A stretch of 48,072 nt of DNA from Planctomycetota bacterium (GTDB lineage Bacteria > Planctomycetota > UBA1135 > GCA-002748355): contig JALUUL010000030.1 of NCBI GenBank assembly GCA_027021385.1, forward strand, positions 1 through 48,072, in the 5' to 3' direction. Below, in pieces: positions 9,963 through 19,035 of this stretch (position 1 is the first letter of the stretch; each line of letters starts with the position of its first letter). Under the pieces are notes generated by a model that saw only the letters and a program-made list of their open reading frames with translations, ran no database searches and was not told the origin of the DNA. Made by a program: the position numbers and the translations under genes.

Positions 9963-9980
9963 TGAAACGGCGGATATCGG
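9963..9980 (-). repeat. REP-like repeat, right copy 3
   Basis: TGAAACGGCGGATATCGG, again 47 bp from the previous copy. It is followed by about three copies of GGGGCGGCGC (9981-10014) up to the nrdJ stop. Confidence 0.6.
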
Positions 9981-10014
9981 GGGCGGCGCGGGGGCGGCGC
10001 GGGGCGGCGCGGGG

Positions 10015-13000
10015 TCAGGAGCAGCCGCTGGTCGCGCCGCAGCTCATGCACTTGAGGCAGGTGCCGTTGCGCACGAGGGTGAACTGGCCGCATTCGAGGC
10101 AGGCGTCCCCCTCGTAGCCCTTCATCCGGGCCTCCTGGATTTCCCGATCCAGGGGGCCGGCATGCACCTCGACGCGGCGGCGGGCCCGCAGGAGGATCAT
10201 CGGGGTGTTCTCCCGGGACCGGGGAGCATCGGATAAACCGCGGTCCGGCGAGGGGAGATCCCGGCGTGCCGATTCCTTCCCCATTCCCACCGCATCTTCT
10301 TCCGGGGAAGGCGGGGCGGCCCCGTGGGTGTTCCCGTCGCCGTTCCGGTTCCCGGCGACCTTGCGGTCATCCTCGAAAACCGGGCTCTCGTCGGTAGGGT
10401 CCGGGGCGTCGATCTGCACGTGGGCGAGATCGTTCCGGCCGAGATAGGTGATCGCGAGGTCGCGGAAGATGTAATCGATAATCGACGTGCTGAACTTGAC
10501 ACGCTCGTGACCGTCGACGACACCGTGCGGTTCGAAGCGGGTGAAAACGAAGGCATCGACGTATTCGTCGAGCGGGACGCCATGCTGGAGCCCGAGGGAG
10601 ACGGCGATGGCAAAGCAGTTCATCAGACTCCGGAAGGCGGCACCCTCCTTGTGCATGTCGAGGAAGATCTCGCCGAGGCTGCCGTCGTCGTATTCTCCGG
10701 TACGGAGATAGACCTTGTGGCCGCCGATGACCGCCTTCTGCGTATATCCTCCCCGCCGATGCGGAAGGGAGCGGCGTCCCCGCGTGCGGGAAACGGCCCC
10801 CGCGGCTGCGACGAGCGCGATATCCTCGCGGAGGTTTCCGGGGCTCTCCTCGGAAGCCTCCCCTCCGGCGGGTTCGATCCCGAGTTCCTCCAGGGCAAGA
10901 CTGCTCAGAGGCTGCGAGAGCTTCGAGCCATCGCGATAGAGGGCAACGGCCTTGATCATCTTCTTCCAGGAGCGGAGATAGGCCTTTTCGACCTCCTCGA
11001 GACCGGCCTCCGTCGGCATGTTGATCGTCTTGCTGATCGCACCGGAGAGGAAGGGCTGCGCCGCGGCCATCATGTCGATGTGCGCCTCGAAGGAGATGAA
11101 TCGCTTCCCCTTCCGGCCGCAGCGGTTCGCGCAATCGAAGACCGGAAGGTGCTCCTCCCGGAGGTGCGGAGCGCCCTCCACGGTCATCGTGCCACAGCTG
11201 TAGTCGGTGGCGGCCTGGATCTCCTCGGGGCCGAACCCGAGTTCCCGCAGGATGTCGAGCCCCGGGTCGTCGAGCCGTTCCTCGGCGATGCCGAGGACGT
11301 CGCGGCAGAAGTTCCGGCCCAGATTCCAGACCGAGAACGGGAATCCCAGGTCGAAGGCCGAGGAGAGCTGGGTTTCGATCCGATCCAGGGCCTCCTCGTC
11401 GAAACCCTTGGCCGCAAGGCTGACATGGTTGATCGCAGGCGCGCCCCGCAGAGTTCCGTGCCCCTTCGCATAGGCGACGATATCGGCGATCTGGCCCTCT
11501 TCGTATCCGAGCCGGGCGAGGGCCGGGGCGAGGCTCTGGTTGATGATCTTGAAGTATCCTCCGCCCGCGAGCTTCTTGAACTTCACGAGGGCGAAATCGG
11601 GCTCGATCCCGGTCGTGTCGCAGTCCATGACGAGCCCGATCGTTCCGGTCGGAGCGATGACCGTCACCTGGGCGTTGCGGAACCCGTGCTCCTCCCCCAT
11701 GACGAGGGCCTTGTCCCATGCGGCGCCCGCGGCCTGCAGGAGGTCCTCGGGACAGTGTTCGGGATCGATCGGAACCGGGAGGACCGAGAGGCCTTCGTAT
11801 TCGGACTCGGGAGCGGCGTGGGCGGCGCGCCGGTGGTTCCGGATCACGCGCAGCATCGCGTCCCGATTCTCGGGGAAACGCGGGAAGGGCCCGTGCTCGG
11901 CGGCCATCTCCGCACTCGCGGCATACGACTCCCCGCAGAGGACGGCAGTGATCGCCCCGCAGATCGCCCGGCCCCGGTCGCTGTCATAGGCGATGCCCTG
12001 CCGCATCAGGAGGGTTCCGAGGTTCGCGAAGCCGAGCCCGAGCGTGCGGTAGTCGTAGCTCTTCTGCGCGATCTCCGCGCTCGGGAAGGAGGCCATCAGC
12101 ACGCTGATTTCGAGGACCACAGTCCAGAGCCGCACCGCGTGCCGGAAGCTCTCGAGATCGAAGTCGATCCCCTCGCGGGCGTCGGGCGCCCGAAGTTCCC
12201 CACCCTCCTCGCGCACATCGAAGACCGCCCGCCGGCCCTCCCCCCTGGGCTTTTCGAAGGCCACGAGGTTCAGGCTCGCAAGGTTGCAAGCCGTGTCGTC
12301 GAGGAACATGTACTCCGAGCAGGGGTTCGAGGCGTTGATCCGCCCCCCCTCGGGACAGGTATGCCACTCGTTGATCGTCGTATCGAATTGCACGCCCGGG
12401 TCAGCGCAGGCCCAGGCCGCCTCGCAGATCCGGTCCCAGAGGTCGCGCGCCTTCACGGAGCGCGCGACCTTGCCGTCGAATCTCCGGATCAGCTCCCAGT
12501 TCCCCTCCTTCTCCAGGGCCTCGAAGAAGCTGTTCGGAATGCGGATCGAGTTGTTAGAGTTCTGCCCGGAAACCGTCAGGTAGGACTCCGAATCCCAGTT
12601 CGTGTCGAGTTCGGGGACCTCGGACGGAACCTTCCCCTGCTCGAGGACCTGGAGGACCTTGCGGATCATCGCGTCCGGAACGAAGGAGGCCCGGGCGTCG
12701 AGGATCGCGGCCTTGAGTCCGGGGTTCGTCCGGGGATCCGCGTTCCATCCCTCGGGAGTCCGCACCGCCTCGTGCATCTTCTCGAAACAACGGCGCATCG
12801 TCCGGCTGCCGGCGACGAGGGCCGCGACCTTCTGCTCCTCGACGACCTTCCAGGAGATGAAGTCCTCGACGTCGGGGTGATCGAGGTTCAGGCAGACCAT
12901 CTTGGCCGCGCGCCGGGTCGTCCCCCCCGACTTGATCGCCCCCGCCGCCCGATCCCCGATCTTGAGGAAGGACATCAGGCCCGAAGACCGCCCGCCCCCC

Positions 13001-13737
13001 GAAAGGGGCTCGTCGACGCCGCGCAGGTTCGAGAAGTTGGAGCCCGTGCCGGACCCGAACTTGAAAAGCCGCGCCTCCCGGGTCCAGAGATCCATGATCC
13101 CGCCCGGATTCACGAGATCGTCCTGGACGCTCTGGATGAAACAGGCGTGAGGCTGGGGATGCTCGTAGGAGTTCTTCGCCTTCTGCAGCTTCCCGGTCTT
13201 CGGATGGACGAACCAATGCCCCTGTGCGGGTCCGGTGATGCCGTAGGCCCAGTAGAGTCCCGTGTTGAACCACTGCGGAGAGTTGGGCGCGGCCATCTGC
13301 CGGGCGAGCATGTGGGAGATCTCGTCGTAGAAGGCCCGCGCGTCCTCCTTCGAGTCGAAATACCCGTATTTCTCCCCCCAATAGGTCCAGCAACCGGCCA
13401 TGCGGTGGAAGACCTGGCGTGCGTCGAACTCCCCGGCGAAATCCTCCTCTTCGCCCTCACCCGCGGGTCTTCCCTTCGCGTTGCCGCTGGGCCGTGGGCG
13501 GTCGTAGCTCCAGCGGACCTCGTCGAGATCCCGGACCCTGGGGACCCCGGCCTTGCGAAAATACTTCTGGGCGAGGATGTCGGTCGCGACCTGACTCCAG
13601 GATTCCGGCACGACCAGATCCCGATGCTGGAAGACGAGGCTCCCATCGGGATTGCGGATCTCGCTCGTGCGCTGGGTGAATCGGATCCCCTCGTAGGGGC
13701 CGCCTTCCGGAGTCGTGAAGCGACGCGGAATCCTCAT
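10015..13737 (-). CDS. nrdJ: adenosylcobalamin-dependent (class II) ribonucleotide reductase
   Basis: 1240 residues, the long NrdJ type that makes deoxyribonucleotides using B12 and no oxygen. Visible: [32 protein letters not shown] carrying an active-site Cys, [47 protein letters not shown] (Cys-Asn-Glu active-site set), [38 protein letters not shown] and [19 protein letters not shown]-like domain ([22 protein letters not shown]) follows, then a C-terminal zinc-ribbon-like CLECGQF...CLKCMSC and a terminal CS. Start ATG 13737 has GGGAGG 4 nt upstream. A promoter-like region lies 165-200 nt upstream. Confidence 0.97.
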   Translation of the reverse strand: MRIPRRFTTPEGGPYEGIRFTQRTSEIRNPDGSLVFQHRDLVVPESWSQVATDILAQKYFRKAGVPRVRDLDEVRWSYDRPRPSGNAKGRPAGEGEEEDFAGEFDARQVFHRMAGCWTYWGEKYGYFDSKEDARAFYDEISHMLARQMAAPNSPQWFNTGLYWAYGITGPAQGHWFVHPKTGKLQKAKNSYEHPQPHACFIQSVQDDLVNPGGIMDLWTREARLFKFGSGTGSNFSNLRGVDEPLSGGGRSSGLMSFLKIGDRAAGAIKSGGTTRRAAKMVCLNLDHPDVEDFISWKVVEEQKVAALVAGSRTMRRCFEKMHEAVRTPEGWNADPRTNPGLKAAILDARASFVPDAMIRKVLQVLEQGKVPSEVPELDTNWDSESYLTVSGQNSNNSIRIPNSFFEALEKEGNWELIRRFDGKVARSVKARDLWDRICEAAWACADPGVQFDTTINEWHTCPEGGRINASNPCSEYMFLDDTACNLASLNLVAFEKPRGEGRRAVFDVREEGGELRAPDAREGIDFDLESFRHAVRLWTVVLEISVLMASFPSAEIAQKSYDYRTLGLGFANLGTLLMRQGIAYDSDRGRAICGAITAVLCGESYAASAEMAAEHGPFPRFPENRDAMLRVIRNHRRAAHAAPESEYEGLSVLPVPIDPEHCPEDLLQAAGAAWDKALVMGEEHGFRNAQVTVIAPTGTIGLVMDCDTTGIEPDFALVKFKKLAGGGYFKIINQSLAPALARLGYEEGQIADIVAYAKGHGTLRGAPAINHVSLAAKGFDEEALDRIETQLSSAFDLGFPFSVWNLGRNFCRDVLGIAEERLDDPGLDILRELGFGPEEIQAATDYSCGTMTVEGAPHLREEHLPVFDCANRCGRKGKRFISFEAHIDMMAAAQPFLSGAISKTINMPTEAGLEEVEKAYLRSWKKMIKAVALYRDGSKLSQPLSSLALEELGIEPAGGEASEESPGNLREDIALVAAAGAVSRTRGRRSLPHRRGGYTQKAVIGGHKVYLRTGEYDDGSLGEIFLDMHKEGAAFRSLMNCFAIAVSLGLQHGVPLDEYVDAFVFTRFEPHGVVDGHERVKFSTSIIDYIFRDLAITYLGRNDLAHVQIDAPDPTDESPVFEDDRKVAGNRNGDGNTHGAAPPSPEEDAVGMGKESARRDLPSPDRGLSDAPRSRENTPMILLRARRRVEVHAGPLDREIQEARMKGYEGDACLECGQFTLVRNGTCLKCMSCGATSGCS

Positions 13738-14073
13738 GTTCCCTCCCTGTTCCGACGGGAAGACCCCCGGCTTCCGCCCGAAGCCGACACCATCCCCGTG
13801 CCGGCTCTGGAGCCGATCCCGCATGACCACGACGAACACACCGGAGAGAGGCCAAGCCCCGCTCTCCCGGCCCTGTTTCTCCCGTCCTCGGACGGGAGAA
13901 ACCCCAATATATAGCGGGTGCCGCGTGATGCAACGCCAGATCTTGCGGATTTCCCGAAAGACGCAAGTTCCTGAAAACCCGGGAAAAACCGTGGTTTCGC
14001 GGGTCGTTTTCCCGATTCCTCCAGCGAGAAAGGGGCGGGATGCGGTCGAGGACCGGCCTCCGCCCGGCGGGGC
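13738..14073 (-). promoter_or_regulatory. nrdJ upstream region: promoter, AT palindrome and leader hairpin
   Basis: Gene-free 336 nt. Reading toward nrdJ: inverted repeat CTTGCG/CGCAAG (13942-13967, 14-nt spacer), a -35-like TTGCAT (13933-13928), 16-nt spacer, and a -10-like TATATT (13911-13906). The -10 lies inside CTATATATTG, which with flanking ACCC/GGGT (13901-13919) resembles an NrdR box. A near-perfect 13-bp hairpin (13875-13902) would begin at the predicted transcript start. I did not recognise a cobalamin riboswitch. Confidence 0.5.
13875..13902 (-). other. 13-bp perfect hairpin in the nrdJ leader
   Basis: GTTTCTCCCGTCC at 13875-13887 pairs perfectly with GGACGGGAGAAAC at 13890-13902. 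With a 2-nt gap (effectively a 4-nt loop) it is very stable. It has no T-run, so it is more likely a 5'-end stabiliser or an operator than a terminator. Confidence 0.6.
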
Positions 14074-14769
14074 TCAGCCGTCCTTCCGCGAGGAGGCCGG
14101 GCGGGCGCGCCAGGGAACGACCCGCTTCGGGGCCGCCTCCGTCTTCCGGGGGGCCTCCCCGTCGACGAGGGCGCCGCCCTGGTCGAGGTCCTGCAGGAGG
14201 AAGGCCAGACAGCGCCGGAATCCGGCTGCGGCCAGCGCGTGGGGATCGCGCAGGAGGACGAGTCCCGCCCCGCCCCGGACCGGCACGACGAAATCCTTCT
14301 CGCGCAGGACCGGGCGCTTCCCGTCCGTCCCCCGTTCCCCGAGCACGCGGGCGTGGAGCGCGGCCTTCGCGTAGGACCGCCGGCCGACGATGCGCTCCTC
14401 GACCGCCCCATGGAAGGCCGTCAGTTCGACCTCGAGCACCCAGTCCGCCGACTCCCGGTCCTTCGCGAACCCCGCGAAGATCCCCGAATCGCGGATCTCC
14501 CGGCGGAGGAGATCCTCGCACATCTCCCGGACCGGGCGCTCCCAGAACCCGTCCTCGGTGTAGGAGATCGGGTAGATCCCCTTCTCGAAGGCCTCTAAGG
14601 GTTTGCGCGCATCCACGAGGGGGGCGACGAAGAGCCTTCGCGTCTGCCGGTGGCGCGCCTGGTAGCGGATCGGCGGAAACAATCCCTCGTTCTTCACGAG
14701 GTCCCGCGAAGGGGGGACCTGGCAGGACGGGAGGAGGAGGAGGAGGGCGGACAGGGGGGAAAGTCTCAT
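14074..14769 (-). CDS. putative lipoprotein, unknown function
   Basis: 231 residues. A hydrophobic leader ends in LLPSC with Cys16 as the likely lipidation site, so it is probably anchored in the outer membrane. The mature part has a mixed alpha/beta pattern (RLFVAPLVDA, VREMCEDLLRREIRDSGIF, ADWVLEVELTAFHG). This resembles small lipoproteins that assist ABC transporters or envelope assembly, but no family is securely recognised. Start ATG 14769 has AGGA 8 nt upstream. It lies 226 nt downstream of the polysaccharide operon on the same strand. Confidence 0.75.
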   Translation of the reverse strand: MRLSPLSALLLLLPSCQVPPSRDLVKNEGLFPPIRYQARHRQTRRLFVAPLVDARKPLEAFEKGIYPISYTEDGFWERPVREMCEDLLRREIRDSGIFAGFAKDRESADWVLEVELTAFHGAVEERIVGRRSYAKAALHARVLGERGTDGKRPVLREKDFVVPVRGGAGLVLLRDPHALAAAGFRRCLAFLLQDLDQGGALVDGEAPRKTEAAPKRVVPWRARPASSRKDG

Positions 14770-14882
14770 GATGTCGATCCTATCGGCCCGGGAACACCGG
14801 CGCCTTCAGGGAATGCTCGGCCCTCCGGGTCGGGCCGTTCAGGTAGGGGAAAGAGAAAGGAAACCCTGAACCTCGCGGAGTG

Positions 14883-14968
14883 GCCGGGGATGGCCGGAGA
14901 GGATAGCTGGGATAGGCGGGCCGGGATGGCTGGGGATGGCCGGAGGGGATGGCTGGGGAAGGCCGGAA
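14883..14968. repeat. imperfect GGGATGGCYGG tandem repeats
   Basis: Between the last polysaccharide gene and the lipoprotein, the plus strand repeats GGGATGGCYGG-like units (GCCGGGGATGGCCGG, GGGATGGCTGGGGATGGC, GGGGATGGCTGGGG). No gene or clear terminator is seen in 14770-14995. Confidence 0.5.
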
Positions 14969-14995
14969 GGCCCCCCGCGCGGTGGCCCGCGGTTT

Positions 14996-16453
14996 CTAGG
15001 GAAGGTCCGCCGCCCGGGAGGCCTCGGCGCTCACGACTTCGTAGTGGGCGAGGAGGGCCTCGAGATGGGAGCGGGGCTCCGGGGGGAGCGGGCCCGGATC
15101 GATCCTCTCTCCGGCGGCGAGCCGCCTCGAGGTCTCCCCGAGAACCCGGGCGAGGTCGGGCGCATCCCCCGGCCGGAACCGCAGACGCGGATCGGGCACG
15201 AGTTCGGGAAGAGCCCCGAGATCGCTGACGAGGGCCGGGATCCCGCGGACCCTGGCGTCGAGGATCGTCACCGGACTGTTCTCGAACCAGAGGCTCGGGA
15301 CTACGAGGACGTCGGTCGCGGCCAGCAAGGCAGGGATGCGGGCGGGGTCGTAGGCCCCGCCGAAGGCGACCCCGAGTTCGGCCGCGCGCCGCGCGAGCCC
15401 CTCGCCGAAGGAAGGATCCGAGGCGTAGTTCCCGTGGATCGCGAGCTGCCCGCTCCCCCCCCCTTCGAGGTGGATCCGCCAGGCCTCGAGGAGGACCTGG
15501 GGGCCCTTGTGGGGCAGCACCGACCCGAGGAAGGCGAAGCGAGGCCCTCCTTCGCGAGGCTTGCGCGGTTCCGCCTTCCCCGGGCGGGGGATGCTGCTCG
15601 GGTGATGATGGAGGCGGTCCCGAGGCAGGCCGAAGGCGGCCATCCGTTCGAGAAGGAAGCGGCTCGGACATAGGAAACGCTGGATGTGGGCCGCGGCCTC
15701 CGCGCGGAGATGACCCCGCCGGGCCGACAGGGCCCGAAGGAGGACCGGATCCTCCGGGGGAAAGGAGGGGGAAGGGCGGGAACCCTGTTCCCCAGAAGGA
15801 GCCGACCGCGGGTTTCCGGGGGCCGTGCCGCGGGGCGGGGGCGCGTGGCCGCCGCGCCGCCGCCGGAAGAGGCGCTGCAGCGGCCCCTTGCAATCGAGGC
15901 CGAGGAGGCGGAGGCCCCGCAGGCAGGCCGCGACGAAGCGAAGCGAGGGGGGGTTGCGCCAGGGGAAGCTCTGGAGGCAGCGGCTGCACCGCCCGAGGTC
16001 GACTTCCTCGCAGAGCCTTCCGTCGAAGGCCCGCAGCGTCCCGAAGCGCGGGCACTCGAGCCAGTAGTCGTGCAGGGTCGCGAGGACGCCGGCCCCGCGC
16101 TCGCGCGCGACCCGGGCGAGCCCGAAGGAGAGATGCATCCAGTGGTGGAAATGCACGACCTCGGGCCGGAATCCCTTCATCACCTCCCGCTCGAAGGCCT
16201 CCTCGGGCAATGGATCGCGGTAGGTGTGCGAGAAATCCCGATGGAAGAGGTTCCGCACGAGGAAGCGCGTCTCGAGCCCCTCGACCTCCTCGTGGAGGAT
16301 CCTCCCCTCGGGCAGCCCGGGATCCTTGCGGCTCGAGAAGACGAGGACCTCGTGCCCTTCCGCGAGGAGATCCCGGCCAAGACGGTGCGCGAAGATCTCC
16401 ACCCCGGCCCGGTGGTCGGGGAGGAACTGGTGCGTGACGAGGGCGACCCTCAC
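14996..16453 (-). CDS. GT4-family glycosyltransferase
   Basis: 485 residues, GT-B fold. The N-terminal domain is VALVTHQFLPDHRAGVEIF and VVHFHHWMHLSFG with the subfamily segment TLHDYWLECPRFG, followed by a cysteine set ending RCSRCL. The C-terminal nucleotide-sugar domain has FAFLGSVLPHKGPQVLLEA, LAIHG, VVPSLWFENSPVTILDA and GIPALVSDLGALPELV. The middle (about 190-260) is Arg/Pro-rich and poorly conserved-looking. Start GTG 16453 overlaps the upstream stop (GTGA). It is the last gene of the polysaccharide operon and a clear paralogue of the GT4 at 19032-20261. Confidence 0.92.
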   Translation of the reverse strand: MRVALVTHQFLPDHRAGVEIFAHRLGRDLLAEGHEVLVFSSRKDPGLPEGRILHEEVEGLETRFLVRNLFHRDFSHTYRDPLPEEAFEREVMKGFRPEVVHFHHWMHLSFGLARVARERGAGVLATLHDYWLECPRFGTLRAFDGRLCEEVDLGRCSRCLQSFPWRNPPSLRFVAACLRGLRLLGLDCKGPLQRLFRRRRGGHAPPPRGTAPGNPRSAPSGEQGSRPSPSFPPEDPVLLRALSARRGHLRAEAAAHIQRFLCPSRFLLERMAAFGLPRDRLHHHPSSIPRPGKAEPRKPREGGPRFAFLGSVLPHKGPQVLLEAWRIHLEGGGSGQLAIHGNYASDPSFGEGLARRAAELGVAFGGAYDPARIPALLAATDVLVVPSLWFENSPVTILDARVRGIPALVSDLGALPELVPDPRLRFRPGDAPDLARVLGETSRRLAAGERIDPGPLPPEPRSHLEALLAHYEVVSAEASRAADLP

Positions 16454-17406
16454 GCCCCCCGCCCCTCGAGGATGCGGGCGACGTCCTCCGGCCCGACCCC
16501 CCCGCCGAAGAAACCCCGGACCAGCCCCCGCCCCTTCGACAGGTGCGCCCGCAACCTCCGTCCGTCGGCAAGGAACAGAGGAAGGGCCGGAAGCCAGGGG
16601 AGCAGGTCGCAGCAGAGGAAGGCCAGCCAGTCCGCGGGCCGGCCCTGCCTGCGGAGGAACCGCCAGACGTTCACCCCCATCAGGTATTTCCGAAGGGGGC
16701 TCGCCCCCCCGCCGCTGGCGAGGCTCCCCTCGTGAGCCGCCCGCGCCCAGGGCAGGAGGACGAGCCCGCGCCCGCGAGCCCGAAGCCGCCGCCCGAGGTC
16801 CGCGTCCTCGTAGTACATGAAGTATCCCTCGTCGAGCCCCCCGAGGCTCTCGAGGTCGGAGCGGCGGTAGAGGGCCAAGGCTCCGGGCAGGTAGCCGACG
16901 GACAGGGGACGCCCCGGGGCCTCCTCGATCGGCCGCCCCGCGAGGGCGTGCCGGACGAGGTTCGGCCCGAAACGGAAGAAGGCCCCCGCTGACCAGATGC
17001 GGGTCCCCCCCTCGCAGGTCAGGAGCGGGCCGACCCCGGCCAGATCCTCGTCGCCCTCGAGGGCCGTCGCGAGTGCGCGGAGACAATCGGGATCGGGAAG
17101 GGCGTCGTCGTTCGCCAGGCAGAGATAGGGGATCCCTCCCGCCGCGGCCTCCCGGAGACCGCGGTTCACGGCCTCGCAGAACCCCAGGTTCCTCCCCGGC
17201 CGGTCGACGACGACCCCCTCCGGAAGCCCCTCCTCCGGAAGCCCCCCGTCGTTGTCGACGAGGAAGACGCGGCAGTCGACGCCGCGGCTCGCGCGGAGCG
17301 CGCGGGCGGCCTCGAGACTCCGCTCCCCGCTGCCGAAGTGCGGCAGGACGGCCAAGATGACCGGCCGTTCCCTGGATTCCCGCTCGCGAACCTCGGGGAC
17401 CTGCAT
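16450..17406 (-). CDS. GT2-family glycosyltransferase (rhamnosyltransferase-like)
   Basis: 318 residues, GT-A fold. Motifs: VFLVDNDGG, RNLGFCEAVNRGL, YLCLANDDALPDPD (acidic metal/nucleotide motif), GYLPGALALYRRSDLESLGGLDEGYFMYYEDADLGRRLRARG, the ED motif of this subfamily. A C-terminal hydrophobic stretch (WLAFLCCDLLPWLPALPLFL) may hold it at the membrane. It starts 1 nt after the previous gene stops. The sugar and acceptor cannot be told from sequence. Confidence 0.92.
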   Translation of the reverse strand: MQVPEVRERESRERPVILAVLPHFGSGERSLEAARALRASRGVDCRVFLVDNDGGLPEEGLPEGVVVDRPGRNLGFCEAVNRGLREAAAGGIPYLCLANDDALPDPDCLRALATALEGDEDLAGVGPLLTCEGGTRIWSAGAFFRFGPNLVRHALAGRPIEEAPGRPLSVGYLPGALALYRRSDLESLGGLDEGYFMYYEDADLGRRLRARGRGLVLLPWARAAHEGSLASGGGASPLRKYLMGVNVWRFLRRQGRPADWLAFLCCDLLPWLPALPLFLADGRRLRAHLSKGRGLVRGFFGGGVGPEDVARILEGRGA

Positions 17407-17407
17407 C

Positions 17408-18304
17408 TCAGCGCAACGGGGGACGGAAATCGGGATGCCGGCAGACCTTCCGGTTCCGCAGGCAATACGGGAGGAGGAACAGGGCCGCGAAGGTCGCCTT
17501 CAGACAGATCCACAGGGAAACGGGATCCTTCAACCTCTCGAAGGCGCCGACGGTCCCGGTCGCGTCCGCGACCTCCCCCTTCTTCTTTCCCCCGGCCAGG
17601 AACAGGAAGGGGAAGGCGAGGATCGTCGTCCACGGGAGGTACTTGAAGGCGTAGATCCAGAAGTTGCGCACGTGGTAGTAGAGGCTCCGCCTTCCCTGCC
17701 GCATGCCGAAGGGGGCCTTGTGCCAGACCCTGGCCTCGGGGACGTAGCGCACGCGACGCCCCGCATTCAGGATCCTCGCGGTCAGGTCCCGTTCGTTGCC
17801 GAAGATGAAGAGGGTCTCGTCGTAGAAACCGCAGGCGCGGAGCACGTCGGCCCGAGCGAGGCTCGCGCAACCGCGGAAGGTCGACATCCACCGCGGCTTC
17901 AGATGGCCCTCGCTCCGGAGGAAGGACTCCGGCATGCCGGGTTCCTCGACCCTGGAACTCAGGACCGCGGCGTCCGGCCACTCCTCGGCCGACCGCAGCA
18001 TCGTCTCGATCCAATCCTCGGGCAGCACGACATCGTCGTCGAGAATGCCGATCCACTCGCCCCGGGCCGAGGCGAAGCCGATGTTGAAGGTCGTACAGGC
18101 GCCGAAGCGCGAATGAGGCATCCGGATCAACCGCACCTCCGGGAACTCGGAGGCGACCATCTCGGGTGTGCCGTCCTTCGAATCGTTGTCGACGACCAGG
18201 ACCTCAAGCGGGGGAACGCTCTGCTTCCGGATGGCCGCGAGGTTCTCGCGGAGATCCTCGATCCGGTTCCAGACCGAAATGACGAGGGAGACCTTGGGTT
18301 TCAT
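17408..18304 (-). CDS. GT2-family glycosyltransferase
   Basis: 298 residues. The GT-A start is VSLVISVWNRIEDL, then VLVVDNDSKDGTPEM, GEWIGILDDDVVLPEDWIE (DDD metal motif), FRGCASLARADVLRACGFYDETLFIFGNERDL (acceptor/ED region) and RYVPEARVWHK. The C terminus has hydrophobic segments (TTILAFPFLFLAG, TFAALFLLPYCL), suggesting membrane association. Start ATG 18304 overlaps the upstream deacetylase stop (ATGA). It probably elongates the exported glycan. Confidence 0.93.
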   Translation of the reverse strand: MKPKVSLVISVWNRIEDLRENLAAIRKQSVPPLEVLVVDNDSKDGTPEMVASEFPEVRLIRMPHSRFGACTTFNIGFASARGEWIGILDDDVVLPEDWIETMLRSAEEWPDAAVLSSRVEEPGMPESFLRSEGHLKPRWMSTFRGCASLARADVLRACGFYDETLFIFGNERDLTARILNAGRRVRYVPEARVWHKAPFGMRQGRRSLYYHVRNFWIYAFKYLPWTTILAFPFLFLAGGKKKGEVADATGTVGAFERLKDPVSLWICLKATFAALFLLPYCLRNRKVCRHPDFRPPLR

Positions 18305-19035
18305 GCCTCCCCCTCAGAATCCCGCCTCAGGGCTTCCATGTGCACGATGTGCGCGGGCCAGTTCCCCGGCGCGAGTTCCAGCAGGCATTCGGCGTGCGTG
18401 ATCTCCGGGATCTCGACATTGACGGTCGCCGCCCGATCCCTCTGCATGACCTTCGTCGCGAAATCCAGATAGGCGAGCTGGCTCCGGAAGCAGGCGAGGG
18501 CGGCCTCCTTCTTACCGAGCCGCGCGCCGTACTCGAAGAGGGCCGCGAAGGGCGGGACCTGGTTCACTCCGAAGCAGAGGATCCTCGCTCCCGGCTCAAG
18601 TTCCTCCCGGCAAGCGCAGGCGGCCTCGGCGACGGCCCTATGGTCGGGATGGAACTCCCCCCCGTGGAAGGTGTAGAGGAGGGCCGGCCGGCTCTCACGG
18701 AAGAGGGCCCGTACAGCCGTGACCAGTTCCGCGAAACGATCCCGCAGACCGCCGTCGGGAAAGCCCAGACTCTCCGGAACTCCGAGCCCGAGAGCGGCTG
18801 CCGCCGCGGCCGCCTCGGCCCGCCGGATGCCGACGACATTCTCATGCCGCCCCTCGGGATCCCCCGCGGCGCCGTCCGTCGCGTGAACGACCCGCACGGC
18901 ATCCCCGCGTTCGGCGTGAAAGGCCAGGAGTCCCCCGATCCCGATGACTTCGTCGTCGGGGTGGGCGCCGAGCACGAGGACGTTCCGGGGAAGTTCGTTC
19001 GGGTCCCGGATCGGCGGAAAGCAGGCCCCCTTCAT
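18301..19035 (-). CDS. PIG-L/LmbE-family N-deacetylase
   Basis: 244 residues. The zinc-site motif AHPDDE is at 24-29, VHATDGAAGDPEGR follows, and FHPDH supplies the third ligand region. The family removes N-acetyl groups from GlcNAc-type sugars (MshB, BshB, PIG-L). It sits between a GT2 and a GT4 with 4-nt overlaps on both sides, so it probably acts on a sugar of the same polysaccharide or its lipid-linked precursor. Length and motifs are intact. Confidence 0.92.
   Translation of the reverse strand: MKGACFPPIRDPNELPRNVLVLGAHPDDEVIGIGGLLAFHAERGDAVRVVHATDGAAGDPEGRHENVVGIRRAEAAAAAAALGLGVPESLGFPDGGLRDRFAELVTAVRALFRESRPALLYTFHGGEFHPDHRAVAEAACACREELEPGARILCFGVNQVPPFAALFEYGARLGKKEAALACFRSQLAYLDFATKVMQRDRAATVNVEIPEITHAECLLELAPGNWPAHIVHMEALRRDSEGEA

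Larger units (their letters stand above)
8888..9980. mobile_element. RAYT transposase gene flanked by inverted REP-like repeats
   Basis: A single HUH/Y1 transposase gene lies between three related short repeats on the left (8888-8904, 8943-8963, 8994-9014) and three on the right (9869-9886, 9916-9933, 9963-9980) in reverse-complement orientation. This is the layout of REP-associated tyrosine transposases, which are usually single-copy and domesticated rather than active insertion sequences. No target-site duplication was recognised. Confidence 0.7.

Noticed and set aside
9869..9980. Three repeats at exact 47-bp intervals, like a CRISPR array
   Set aside because: Repeats are only 18 bp and differ from each other; only three copies; the spacers are low-complexity; no cas genes. 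The inverted counterparts beside a RAYT explain them better.
10324..13914. 1196-codon open frame on the plus strand opposite nrdJ
   Set aside because: Antisense shadow of a long GC-rich gene; no recognisable protein.
13738..14073. Cobalamin riboswitch before nrdJ
   Set aside because: No B12-box-like sequence was recognised in the leader.
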